In this document: piece after piece, positions 31,740 through 38,300 of the stretch
How positions within the stretch are numbered: position 1 is the first letter of the stretch
Layout of the letters: the number at the start of each line of letters is the position of its first letter
NCBI GenBank assembly: GCA_009772935.1
Contig: WOUR01000041.1
Location: forward strand, 1 to 46,439
DNA from: Rhodospirillaceae bacterium
GTDB taxonomy: Bacteria; Pseudomonadota; Alphaproteobacteria; Reyranellales; Reyranellaceae
Length of the DNA: 46,439 nt
Direction: 5' to 3'
The notes under the pieces: generated by a model
What the model saw: the letters and a program-made list of their open reading frames with translations, nothing else
The model's database searches: none
What the model was told of the DNA's origin: nothing
Position numbers and translations under genes: made by a program

Positions 31740-32700
31740 AGGCGCTCTCCGCGCGCTCGAACTGCGCGATGACGTCGTCGAAACCGTCGAGGCGGGCGAC
31801 GTGGCGAACGGATCGAGCTTTGATCGCCGCGGACATCCACGAGAACGGCTCGATCACGCCCTCCCGCTGGGCCTGGCCGAGCAGGACGATCAGGCCCTCA
31901 TCGCCGAGCTGCTGCCGCCATTTCCCGAGGGCCGATGCGCACGGTTCCCGGCGGCGCTTGCTGACCCGCATGAGCCACTGCAGACCTTGTCCGAAGACGA
32001 TGCTGGCCAAATCCGGTGGCGAGGTCGCGGCCGGAACGGCGGCGTCCGAAGCGTTAGCTTCGGAAATACCTCCTTCCTCCTTCCTCCTTCCTCCTCCCTC
32101 CTCCATCTGCTCGATGCTTTTCCGCTTTTCGGGGAAATCGGATGCGCTGAGAGGCGTCTCATTGGGGAAATCCACCCCGCTTAGGTCGGGCGCTTTGGGG
32201 AAATCGCCAGCGATGACACCCCCCTCATTGGGGAAATCAGACCCGCTGACGGGTTCCTCATTGGGGAAATTGTCATCCGTCAGCGGGAGCTCGGGAGCGG
32301 CACCGGCGCCCTCCGGTCCGCCACCACCCGGCGATTTCTTCTGTTTCGTCAAGGACTTGCCGCCGACGTACTTTTCGATCTCCTTCGGCAGCGGATGAAT
32401 GGCGTTGGGGCTCTTTGGTCGCTGATACTTTCGGAAGTTGCGGACCGCTCCGTAGACGATGCCGTCGACCTCGAACCTCCGGATGGCGTTGCCGTCCTCG
32501 AGCTCGGCCAGCAGCGGGATCAGATCCAGCGCGTCGGCCGGGAACAACCTCATCTTGAGGCGCGCCGGCTTCCATTCGAATACGCCCTGGTCGTCGCACT
32601 CGGTCAGCAAGCCGATCAGGAACAGGCGGGTCACGTGCTGGAATTCCACGTAGGACTCGTCGGTGAAGAAGCCGGGGTGGACCGACCGAATTCTAGCCAC
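31729..32700 (-). CDS. Replisome organiser / origin-binding-like protein with five 11-aa repeats
   Basis: 323 aa from GTG 32700 (8-bp overlap with the upstream gene). Residues about 1-105 form a winged-helix-type region seen in phage replisome organisers (SVHPGFFTDESYVEFQHVTR, LFLIGLLTECDDQGVFEWKP, KMRLFPADALDLIPLLAELE, GIVYGAVRNFRKYQRPKSPN). Residues about 140-190 hold five 11-aa repeats with core (D/N)FP(N/K/E). An acidic/basic linker (EEGGGRRKEEGG) and a C-terminal domain (LASIVFGQGLQWLMRVSKRR, EPFSWMSAAIKARSVRHVAR) follow. It precedes DnaB and an intermediate gene, as lambda O and P do. The repeats make the DNA itself iteron-like. Confidence 0.78.
   Translation of the reverse strand: MARIRSVHPGFFTDESYVEFQHVTRLFLIGLLTECDDQGVFEWKPARLKMRLFPADALDLIPLLAELEDGNAIRRFEVDGIVYGAVRNFRKYQRPKSPNAIHPLPKEIEKYVGGKSLTKQKKSPGGGGPEGAGAAPELPLTDDNFPNEEPVSGSDFPNEGGVIAGDFPKAPDLSGVDFPNETPLSASDFPEKRKSIEQMEEGGGRRKEEGGISEANASDAAVPAATSPPDLASIVFGQGLQWLMRVSKRRREPCASALGKWRQQLGDEGLIVLLGQAQREGVIEPFSWMSAAIKARSVRHVARLDGFDDVIAQFERAESAYEH
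32069..32104 (+). repeat. 36-nt uninterrupted polypyrimidine tract next to the iterons
   Basis: The + strand reads only C and T for 36 nt (repeats of cctcctt), encoding EEGGGRRKEEGG on the minus strand. It lies 26 bp from the first 33-bp repeat. Lambda ori has an asymmetric purine/pyrimidine segment beside its iterons, where strands open; a similar role is inferred. Confidence 0.7.
32131..32295 (+). repeat. Five 33-bp direct repeats inside the organiser gene (candidate origin)
   Basis: The octamer ggggaaat begins at 32131, 32164, 32197, 32230 and 32263, exactly 33 bp apart each time. Three of the repeats are preceded by tcatt, and cgctga or a variant occurs in several units. The period is 11 codons and about three helical turns, so each copy presents the same DNA face. 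Iterons inside the gene of their own binding protein are the arrangement of lambda ori within O. Function as origin is inferred. Confidence 0.7.
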
Positions 32701-32905
32701 GGTCGGCCTCCCTGCCCTCGGCCTTGGATGGATCGACCAGGCCATTGGCGGCGAGGTGCTGGGCGAGCCGCTCCACCATCGGGCGCGCGATCTCTCCGAC
32801 CTGCACGAAGCCCTCACCACGCGGCCGGCGGTGGTCGATGATGTCGAACTCGTCTTCGCGCGGGACGACTACGGGCTCGCCGTCGACTAGCCTATGGTGT
32901 CGCAT
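32693..32905 (-). CDS. Hypothetical small early protein
   Basis: 70 aa. It starts in a TAATG overlap with the upstream frame and ends inside the start of the organiser gene. Sequence: MRHHRLVDGEPVVVPREDEF, DIIDHRRPRGEGFVQVGEIA, RPMVERLAQHLAANGLVDPS. The IARPMVERLAQHL part is helical. It resembles short early proteins in other alphaproteobacterial phages; no function is known to me. Confidence 0.6.
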   Translation of the reverse strand: MRHHRLVDGEPVVVPREDEFDIIDHRRPRGEGFVQVGEIARPMVERLAQHLAANGLVDPSKAEGREADRG

Positions 32906-33069
32906 TATCGATCCTCCCGCTGGTCGCGGTTAAGCAAGTCGTCCGGACGCAGCGCGCCGGCGACATCTCGAGCGGCAAGCGCGCGCAGCCTAGTCGCCCA
33001 GGCCGAGGCCTTTTCCGCCAGCCACAGGGCGATCCTCCCGCGCAGCTCGATAAGCCTGCTGAAGTTCAT
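32905..33069 (-). CDS. Hypothetical small early protein
   Basis: 54 aa from ATG 33069 (NFSRLIELRGRIALWLAEKA, WATRLRALAARDVAGALRPD, LLNRDQREDR). It ends one base into the following gene. Its first 80 bases overlap the upstream gene in another frame, so its reality is less certain, though the codon bias and coupling fit. Confidence 0.45.
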   Translation of the reverse strand: MNFSRLIELRGRIALWLAEKASAWATRLRALAARDVAGALRPDDLLNRDQREDR

Positions 33070-33337
33070 CAGTTTGTTCCTGGTGCCGCCGTTCCGCGGC
33101 CTTGAGCGCATCGAGGCGCTGGTTGAGGGTTCGCCATTCGTCGGCGGTAACGACGCGTGCTTCACAGTAGAAAAGCGCCTTCACGCGGCGGTGCTTCCAG
33201 GCGAGCGTTCGAGCGACACGCGCCAGCCATGACTTCCGGTTGTCGTGCCGATCGGGCGGGCACGCTCGCCAAAGCAAGTCCGGGATCTGCTCGCTAGATT
33301 CCATACGCTTGGACTCCTGGTCCAACCTCTTGGACAT
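32990..33337 (-). CDS. Hypothetical early protein, helical
   Basis: 115 aa. ATG 33337 is chosen because ggaggag lies five bases upstream; the frame is open to 33379. Contains LLWRACPPDRHDNRKSWLAR, VARTLAWKHRRVKALFYCEA, then a coiled-coil-like LNQRLDALKAAERRHQEQTD. The WKHRRVKALFYCEAR segment resembles a short helix-turn-helix found in early proteins of related phages. Possibly a regulator; unproven. Confidence 0.6.
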   Translation of the reverse strand: MSKRLDQESKRMESSEQIPDLLWRACPPDRHDNRKSWLARVARTLAWKHRRVKALFYCEARVVTADEWRTLNQRLDALKAAERRHQEQTDELQQAYRAAREDRPVAGGKGLGLGD

Positions 33338-33557
33338 CAACTCCTCCATACAGATGAGCATGCAGTGCACGCTCATCACGGAGGCTTCGAAGGTTCAGGG
33401 CATCGCGCGCCGGACAGTTTGGCGACCGGACCGGCAGCGCGAAGAGTTTCAGACGACGACGGTATGCGTTGGCCCCCGCCCCGCAGCGTCGCGTCGGTGG
33501 TCGGCGGTTGGTCCTTCTCGGATCGACCGCCGATTGCTGCGGGAACGGTAGGCGGTC
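33338..33557. other. 220-bp interval without a supported gene
   Basis: Frames on both strands are open but have shadow-like composition. No tRNA, strong hairpin or clear promoter is seen. It lies between the leftward early operon and the rightward gene at 33558. Confidence 0.4.
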
Positions 33558-33815
33558 ATGGGGAAGCGTCGGACGAAGCGCTGGACGGTTGCGATTGGCT
33601 CGCTCGGGGTGTCCGCATGGTCCCTCGTATTCGAGCTCCTCGTTTGGCTCCAGGAACACGGTGTTCTCTCCGACCGAGAGGCGAAGCGAATCATCCGGGG
33701 AGCGCGTGACACGCTGCACGACATGCGGACGAGAGCGCCTCATCCTTCGTTCGACGCCGCGGTCGAGGTCCTCGACGAGCACCTCGCACGCTGGCGGCCG
33801 AAGAAGAAACGGTGA
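33558..33815 (+). CDS. Hypothetical protein with one hydrophobic segment
   Basis: 85 aa from ATG 33558. Basic N-terminus (GKRRTKRWTVAIGS), a hydrophobic stretch (VSAWSLVFELLVWLQEHGVL), then SDREAKRIIRGARDTLHDMR and a C-terminal VEVLDEHLARWRPKKKR. Similar small proteins occur in alphaproteobacteria. It points against the early operon, so it may be expressed from the lysogen. The antisense open frame (33294-33890) has shadow composition. Confidence 0.6.
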   Translation: MGKRRTKRWTVAIGSLGVSAWSLVFELLVWLQEHGVLSDREAKRIIRGARDTLHDMRTRAPHPSFDAAVEVLDEHLARWRPKKKR

Positions 33816-33871
33816 CGACGCATGGCGCGTCGGATCACTGTGGAACGAGCGCGAGGGGGCCACCAGCATGG

Positions 33872-34105
33872 TCAGGCGGCTTCGCCGCAACGCTCCGGAG
33901 CGGGATCAGAGGGCGCGCCCCCGTCCAACTCTTTCACGGCCCCCCAGAACAACGCCTCTCGCCATTGTTTCGCGGCGCCTCGCCCAGGGATCCGGCCGTT
34001 CTTTTTCCACCCATCAAGCGTCGAGATGGGTATTCCCATCTTGCGGGCGATTGGGGTCAGGCCGAGCCTGTCGATGGCGGTAGCGAGCGTGTCAGAGGGG
34101 TCCAT
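33872..34105 (-). CDS. Cro/YdaS-like HTH regulator, first gene of the leftward operon
   Basis: 77 aa. LATAIDRLGLTPIARKMGIP, ISTLDGWKKNGRIPGRGAAK is a helix-turn-helix of the YdaS/Cro kind. It is divergent from the S24 repressor with a 93-bp AT-rich spacer, the usual cI/cro arrangement. It would repress the repressor promoter and set lytic entry. The C-terminus is short (GGAPSDPAPERCGEAA). Confidence 0.8.
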   Translation of the reverse strand: MDPSDTLATAIDRLGLTPIARKMGIPISTLDGWKKNGRIPGRGAAKQWREALFWGAVKELDGGAPSDPAPERCGEAA

Positions 34106-34198
34106 GTGGAGATAATTACGAAAAACAGAAAATAATATCTAGCGAATTTCTACTATTTCCGTAAATGAAATTCGTACATTTCGGGCTAGCTTGCGCCA
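34106..34198. promoter_or_regulatory. cI/cro-type operator-promoter region
   Basis: AT-rich, unlike the surrounding DNA. It contains half-sites attacg (34115-34120) and cgtaaat (34160-34166), and an inverted repeat aatttc/gaaatt (34145-34150 and 34167-34172). The same TTTACG/CGTAAA motif recurs as a perfect palindrome downstream of the repressor gene. Divergent promoters for repressor and Cro-like gene must lie here; neither gene has a clear ribosome-binding site, so short leaders are likely. Confidence 0.65.
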
Positions 34199-34876
34199 AT
34201 GCACTGGATTCAGAAGAGAATTAAGGAACTCAAGGCGCATGGCAGGTCGCAAGTCGGCTTAGCTGCAGCGTTAGGGGTTGACCCACCTCGAGTAACAGAA
34301 ATCATTAAAAACAAGCGCAAGGTGAAATCCACCGAGGTCGGAATTCTCGCCGAGTACCTGGAGATGTCGCAATCGCAGGTTCTTGACCTTATCAATCGAG
34401 TTGAAATTGAGAGCCTTCCCGATGACGAGTTGATCCGTCGTTTCAACTCGACCGTCCTTCCCAGGCTTACGGAGAACCGTCCTGAAATTCCGGTATGGGA
34501 AAGCGTTTACTCAAAAGAGGACGGTACCTTTATTCTCAACACCACCGTCATCGATTGGACGCGCCGATCGGAGCGCATGCAGGACGTCAGGAATCCGTTC
34601 GCCTTCTACTTCGTCGGGCGCAACATGAGCCCCGCCATCGAATACGGAGATCTTCTTGTTGTGAACACATCGGTTCCGGTCAGGACTCCGAGCGATTGTG
34701 TATTTCTTAACCAGCAGACGGAGAGACGGTTTACGGCCCTAGTCAGGCGCTTAGTTCAAGTAGAGCCGGAGGCGTGGCGCGTGCGGCGCTTCGACCAATC
34801 TGAGGAAGCCACTATCTCGAAATCTGACTGGCCGAAGGCCTTCGCCATTACGGAAATCCGCCGAGCCGGATATTAG
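34199..34876 (+). CDS. Phage repressor: HTH plus S24 (LexA-like) domain
   Basis: 225 aa. N-terminal helix-turn-helix: GRSQVGLAAALGVDPPRVTE, IIKNKRKVKSTEVGILAEYL. C-terminal S24 fold: PFAFYFVGRNMSPAIEYGDL, LVVNTSVPVRTPSDCVFLNQ, with the nucleophile-type Ser144 in NMSPAIEYGD. In cleavable family members a Lys precedes the final hydrophobic strand; here the segment reads FTALVRRLVQ, with Arg where Lys is expected. Self-cleavage may therefore be lost and induction may work another way. It would maintain lysogeny by binding the operator repeats on both sides of its gene. Confidence 0.88.
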   Translation: MHWIQKRIKELKAHGRSQVGLAAALGVDPPRVTEIIKNKRKVKSTEVGILAEYLEMSQSQVLDLINRVEIESLPDDELIRRFNSTVLPRLTENRPEIPVWESVYSKEDGTFILNTTVIDWTRRSERMQDVRNPFAFYFVGRNMSPAIEYGDLLVVNTSVPVRTPSDCVFLNQQTERRFTALVRRLVQVEPEAWRVRRFDQSEEATISKSDWPKAFAITEIRRAGY

Positions 34877-34915
34877 AATTTACGTCTTTCGTAAATTTAC
34901 TATTGTCGTAATTTT
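34877..34915. promoter_or_regulatory. Operator repeats downstream of the repressor gene
   Basis: aatttacg-tcttt-cgtaaatt (34877-34897) is a perfect 8-bp inverted repeat; a weaker copy (aatttac...cgtaattt) follows at about 34894-34914. The motif matches half-sites in the cI/cro spacer. A second operator set on the other side of cI is the lambda OL/OR layout. Confidence 0.65.
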
Positions 34916-34924
34916 TCTGATTTA

Positions 34925-34958
34925 GTAAAAGCTCCCCAGTGGCGTCGCCACAAAGGGG
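34925..34958 (-). terminator. Possible terminator of the leftward SLATT-like gene
   Basis: On the minus strand cccc-ttt-gtgg-cgacg-ccac-t-gggg is followed by agctttt. It lies 95 bp past the stop at 35053. The stem has internal unpaired bases, so confidence is modest. Confidence 0.4.
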
Positions 34959-35052
34959 ACCAATGCCAACCGCCCGCCCATCACCCGATCGAGCCCGCAC
35001 AGCAGCTTCAGCTGCTGGCGTAGGGCTGCAGGCGCACCCGGCGGCCGAGTAC

Positions 35053-35769
35053 CTAATGGTCGGCGGATGCGGGCGGATTTTCCTTGTCCTGCTCAAGCTC
35101 TCGCCGCTGCGGCGGGTCGAAGCCTGGAAAGGTCCAGAGGTGGCCGAGCTGTCGACGCCACCATGGGATCACCAACAGGTGGCCCGGGTCTCGACCGAGG
35201 GAGCGCACGGTGGCGTTGTAGGCGACACAGTCCACCACGCGGTAGAGATCGGGCTCCTCAGCGGTGAGCCTCAGCATCGCAGCCCGCCAGCCCGCCACCG
35301 TTGCGGCATCGGCGGTAGGCACCGCCGCGATTTCGGCCATCAGAAGGTAGTAGCGCCGGCGCAGATCGTCATGCAGCCGCGCCTTGGGCCGCAGGTCGAG
35401 GACGAGATCAAGCGTTGCGAAGAGCGACGTGGCGGCAGCGAAGACTGCCGGGCCGACCAGATCCACGCTCAGCGTGGCCACGCCCGCGGTTCCCGACAAG
35501 ACGATCAGGAACATCAGCCAGCGGTGCAGCGCATCGAACCACCGCTGCCGCATCGTGTGGAGCAGCGCGTTTCGGAGGACGTCGAACTCGATGGCTTCCC
35601 GCGCTTCTACGGCCGTCAACCCTTCTTCGGCGGCGGTGGTGCTGCTGGTGGTGCCGGACGGGGCGGTGGAGAGCCTCCCGGGGTCGGTCTCGGCGGTGGC
35701 GTCCGCGGCAGGGATGGCGCCGCTTGTCGAGGCCCCACGCTCCTCTGTCCTTCGCGCGTCGTCGGCCAT
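35053..35769 (-). CDS. Two-TM protein with SLATT-like domain
   Basis: 238 aa from ATG 35769 (aagga upstream); the open frame further right is antisense to other genes. Residues about 1-60 are a Thr/Ser/Ala-rich linker. Then AIEFDVLRNALLHTMRQRWF leads into two hydrophobic segments (WLMFLIVLSGTAGVATLSVD, GPAVFAAATSLFATLDLVLD) and RPKARLHDDLRRRYYLLMAE. This helix-TM-TM-helix pattern is like SLATT domains, which act as membrane effectors in nucleotide-signalling defence, and occur also as single prophage genes. A superinfection-exclusion or abortive role is plausible but not shown. It faces left in an otherwise rightward block. Confidence 0.6.
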   Translation of the reverse strand: MADDARRTEERGASTSGAIPAADATAETDPGRLSTAPSGTTSSTTAAEEGLTAVEAREAIEFDVLRNALLHTMRQRWFDALHRWLMFLIVLSGTAGVATLSVDLVGPAVFAAATSLFATLDLVLDLRPKARLHDDLRRRYYLLMAEIAAVPTADAATVAGWRAAMLRLTAEEPDLYRVVDCVAYNATVRSLGRDPGHLLVIPWWRRQLGHLWTFPGFDPPQRRELEQDKENPPASADH

Positions 35770-35977
35770 TGCTTTTCCTTCATTTCGAACGTCTCCGATT
35801 GGTTCCTGCAGTCGGGGATAAGCGAGGCCGGGCAGCTGGCACTGCCTGGTCTCGCGCCCAATTCTAGGCGCTTTCGCCCGCGCGTACCATCGCGCGCATA
35901 TCCCCACCTGAAGACAACGTCCGATTCGGCTGCCGGTCGGCTGTCTGAAGAAGCCCGTTTTCACTGAGGAGGCCCAC
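35770..35977. promoter_or_regulatory. Divergent intergenic region
   Basis: 208 bp between the leftward SLATT-like gene and the rightward accessory operon. It carries a ribosome-binding site (gaggag) before ATG 35978 and an aagga before ATG 35769. No clear operator or strong hairpin is seen; both promoters should lie here. Confidence 0.4.
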
Positions 35978-36541
35978 ATGCCAGACGGCATCAACCCAGC
36001 AAGCTTAGCGTCTGCGTCCCCGTTTCTTCTTTCAAGTCCATCGCGCCTGATCCCGGCCGCTATCGCCGCGGTGACGCCGCTCATCGATCCCGAGGAAGGC
36101 GGGCTCAGGACGGGCCTCAGCAACGAAGATGTTGCCATCGCCCTCCGGCCCATCGCCGGCGAATTCACCATTTCTGACGCCCTGATGGTCTTGGGTGGCA
36201 TCGACATGGCGGCCAATCTTCGTTCCGACATCACGGGCGACGCCGGTTCGGCTCTGTGCGTCGCCTTTTTCACGTTCCGGGATTTCGTCCTCAGTGCACA
36301 CCCTACGTGCCGGGAAGATGTGGCGGCGCGCGAGGGCTATCTGGCCGCGGGTCCGACCATCCCCAACGACCTCCGGCCCGCTCTTTGGAAACGCCTTCGG
36401 TTCGACATCTCGGAACTGATTGAAGGCCGGTTCGATGACGGCCATTTGTTCGGCGGCGCCCAGGTCAGCCCGAACGAAGACAACGAACCTGAGCCCTGGT
36501 GGGATTTCCACAGGCGCCTGACCTCCGAGATGGCGAAGTGA
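35978..36541 (+). CDS. Hypothetical accessory protein
   Basis: 187 aa, with gaggag before the ATG. Segments: PSRLIPAAIAAVTPLIDPEE, IAGEFTISDALMVLGGIDMA, DAGSALCVAFFTFRDFVLSA, WWDFHRRLTSEMAK. It shares an organisation and phrases (FTISDALM, DDGHLFGGA) with the protein encoded at 36824-37627 (YTIADAVC, SANVFGGT), so the two are probably distant paralogues. It overlaps the Lar-like gene by GTGA. Confidence 0.65.
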   Translation: MPDGINPASLASASPFLLSSPSRLIPAAIAAVTPLIDPEEGGLRTGLSNEDVAIALRPIAGEFTISDALMVLGGIDMAANLRSDITGDAGSALCVAFFTFRDFVLSAHPTCREDVAAREGYLAAGPTIPNDLRPALWKRLRFDISELIEGRFDDGHLFGGAQVSPNEDNEPEPWWDFHRRLTSEMAK

Positions 36542-36783
36542 CAAGCGCACCCAGCCCCAACGCGGACGGGATCGGCAAGAAGTGCCCGTTCTGCCAGGCG
36601 CCCGGCGTCTTGGTCGTCGCGGAACCAAAGCGCCGCTTCGTCGAATGCACGAAGTGCGGCGCCGGCAGCGAACCGGCCGAGACCGATGCGCTGGCCATCA
36701 AGAACTGGACCAGGCGCGTGCGGGCATTCGAAACAAGGCCATCGGCCTGGTTCGCCCGCCGACCAGACGCCGAAGCGGCGTAG
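36538..36783 (+). CDS. Lar-like restriction alleviation zinc ribbon
   Basis: 81 aa from GTG 36538 (GTGA overlap). The Lar family pattern is clear: KCPFCQAPGVLVVAEPKRRF, VECTKCGAGSEPAETDALAI, KNWTRRV. Two CxxC knuckles bind zinc, and the Ala-Ile-x-x-Trp end is diagnostic. Rac-prophage Lar modulates host type I restriction-modification in favour of unmodified DNA. Many phage proteins with this ribbon are uncharacterised, so the anti-restriction role is inferred. Confidence 0.75.
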   Translation: MTSAPSPNADGIGKKCPFCQAPGVLVVAEPKRRFVECTKCGAGSEPAETDALAIKNWTRRVRAFETRPSAWFARRPDAEAA

Positions 36784-36823
36784 CCACCTTCCACTGCTTT
36801 CAACGCCACCAACGGAGACATCA

Positions 36824-37627
36824 ATGCCCGACGTGTTCATTGCTGCCACGACGACCGCCAACGCCCAGCCATCGACGCGCAAGCTGCTGACCGGCGCCGA
36901 GATGCGCGAGCTGTGGTCGGCCTTCGAGGTCGCCCGCGATGCCTACAGCGAGGCCGACGAAGAGCGCACGCTTGCGGCCGTCAGTGCCGCGCAGCAGCGC
37001 ATTCTCATGGCGCGCACGCTCGACCCGGAAGGCAACGCCATCAAGCTGAAGGTCATCGCGGAACGGGCCGATTGCAGCCCCGGCCTCCTCGGCAGCATCA
37101 TCGAGGACCTGAGCCAGCCCCACCCGGCCCCGTCCCTGGTCGAGTTCTGCAGGGCCATTTCCACGGCCGCTGCGCCCCACACCGAGGAAGGCGGTGGGAT
37201 CAAGTCGAAGGCCGGCTTGGCGGACGCCCTGATCCCCCTGATCGGCCGCTACACCATCGCCGACGCGGTCTGTGCGATCGCCATGCTCCACATCGCCTAT
37301 ACGAGCCTCGGCGGCGAGAGCGGCGACGATCCGATGTTCGCAACGCTGACGCTCCTGGAGGACTTCGCGTGCGGTGCCGATGCAGCCGACGCCGACTCGG
37401 CTGCAGCACGCTCCCACCTCATCGAGAGGTCCCAGAACACGGACGATGGTTGGGACCTCGGCCCCGACAACATGGCGACGGCGACTCGGCAGGCCCGCCA
37501 CGACCTGCGTTCCATGCGCAAAGGCTCCTTTAGCGCTAACGTGTTCGGCGGCACCTTCGAAGCCTATGCGAACCGGACCGGCTGGCGGGGCGACGCCCGC
37601 GGAGATCTGCCGGTCGCGGCTGAATAG
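36824..37627 (+). CDS. Hypothetical accessory protein, paralogue-like
   Basis: 267 aa from ATG 36824 with ggaga upstream. An N-terminal helical region (LLTGAEMRELWSAFEVARDA, AALSAAQQRIL-like) precedes AIKLKVIAERADCSPGLLGS, a possible helix-turn-helix. A C-terminal half (ALIPLIGRYTIADAVCAIAM, LHIAYTSLGGESGDDPMFAT, GSFSANVFGGTFEAYANRTG) resembles the protein at 35978-36541 in pattern. Function unknown. Confidence 0.65.
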   Translation: MPDVFIAATTTANAQPSTRKLLTGAEMRELWSAFEVARDAYSEADEERTLAAVSAAQQRILMARTLDPEGNAIKLKVIAERADCSPGLLGSIIEDLSQPHPAPSLVEFCRAISTAAAPHTEEGGGIKSKAGLADALIPLIGRYTIADAVCAIAMLHIAYTSLGGESGDDPMFATLTLLEDFACGADAADADSAAARSHLIERSQNTDDGWDLGPDNMATATRQARHDLRSMRKGSFSANVFGGTFEAYANRTGWRGDARGDLPVAAE

Positions 37628-37656
37628 CAGCAACAAGATTGCATCTAAGAACCACA

Positions 37657-37956
37657 ATGACACCCCGGCCCGCATCGCAGTTCGTCACGCGCATTTCACG
37701 GGCGCGTGACTTGAGCGCGCCGATGCTTCGTGAATATCATGTGACAGTCTCCGCGCAGGGCTTCCCCCACACCCCCAAGCCCTTCGCGGATGCTGGCATC
37801 GCCTGTCCCCATAGCCGCCGGCCGGCCACCGATCATGTTCCCAGCGTGATCGGCGGCCGCGACGGGGCGCTCCTCCTCCTCGACCACCAATGGCCAACAG
37901 ATCGGGCGCCCTGGATTCGGTCGTCTCCGGATGTGGTGGAGCGCGAGGAGCCATGA
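37657..37956 (+). CDS. Hypothetical small protein before the excisionase-like gene
   Basis: 99 aa (MTPRPASQFVTRISRARDLS, APMLREYHVTVSAQGFPHTP, GGRDGALLLLDHQWPTDRAP). It ends in an ATGA overlap with the next gene, and G/C third positions are high. A start at 37639 or 37726 is also possible. No family is recognised. Confidence 0.5.
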   Translation: MTPRPASQFVTRISRARDLSAPMLREYHVTVSAQGFPHTPKPFADAGIACPHSRRPATDHVPSVIGGRDGALLLLDHQWPTDRAPWIRSSPDVVEREEP

Positions 37957-38300
37957 CCGATCTCTCGCTCACTCAGGCGGCAGCCAAGCTCGGCTGGTCC
38001 CGAAAGTCCCTGATGCGGAAGCTGGCGCAGCACGGAATTCCAACCTACGGTTCCGGTCGCCTGGAGCGCATCACCCCCCGCAACCTCGAGCTGCTGAAGG
38101 AGAAGGAGCAGCGATGCCGTACAAGCTCTTCCCGCCCGGCCGGCGCGGCCCGTGCTGGTATGTACGGGGCACCGATAGCGGCGGGGAATTTGAGTTCTCA
38201 ACGCAGCAAGACACTCGGCGCGCAGCTGAGAAATGGGTCGAGGAGGTACTCCTCCCCGGCCGGGCGCGTCGTCGCGTTCCCGGCGCCGGAGAGGTCGTAG
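37953..38300 (+). CDS. Excisionase-like HTH protein overlapping the integrase
   Basis: 115 aa. The start (TDLSLTQAAAKLGWSRKSLM, RKLAQHGIPTYGSGRLERIT) is a MerR/AlpA-like winged helix-turn-helix as in excisionases. The remaining basic, Ser/Arg-rich 60 residues (SSSRPAGAARAG, LRNGSRRYSSPAGR) overlap the first 187 bases of the integrase in another frame. Such tails occur in several alphaproteobacterial excisionase genes. It would direct excision with the integrase. Confidence 0.7.
   Translation: MTDLSLTQAAAKLGWSRKSLMRKLAQHGIPTYGSGRLERITPRNLELLKEKEQRCRTSSSRPAGAARAGMYGAPIAAGNLSSQRSKTLGAQLRNGSRRYSSPAGRVVAFPAPERS

Noticed and set aside
32131..32295. CRISPR array
   Set aside because: Only about ten bases are shared per 33-bp unit, there are no spacer-repeat lengths typical of CRISPR, and the repeats lie in frame within a gene.
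33294..33890. Leftward 198-codon frame
   Set aside because: Antisense to the plausible rightward 85-aa gene; composition is Arg-rich shadow type.
34939..35967. Rightward 342-codon frame beside the repressor
   Set aside because: Antisense to the two-TM SLATT-like gene over most of its length; no coding character before that.
37696..37890. Leftward frame with a PAAR-like phrase (GGRPAAMGTGD)
   Set aside because: Too short, no other PAAR repeats, and the rightward frame here has better codon bias and couples to the next gene by ATGA.
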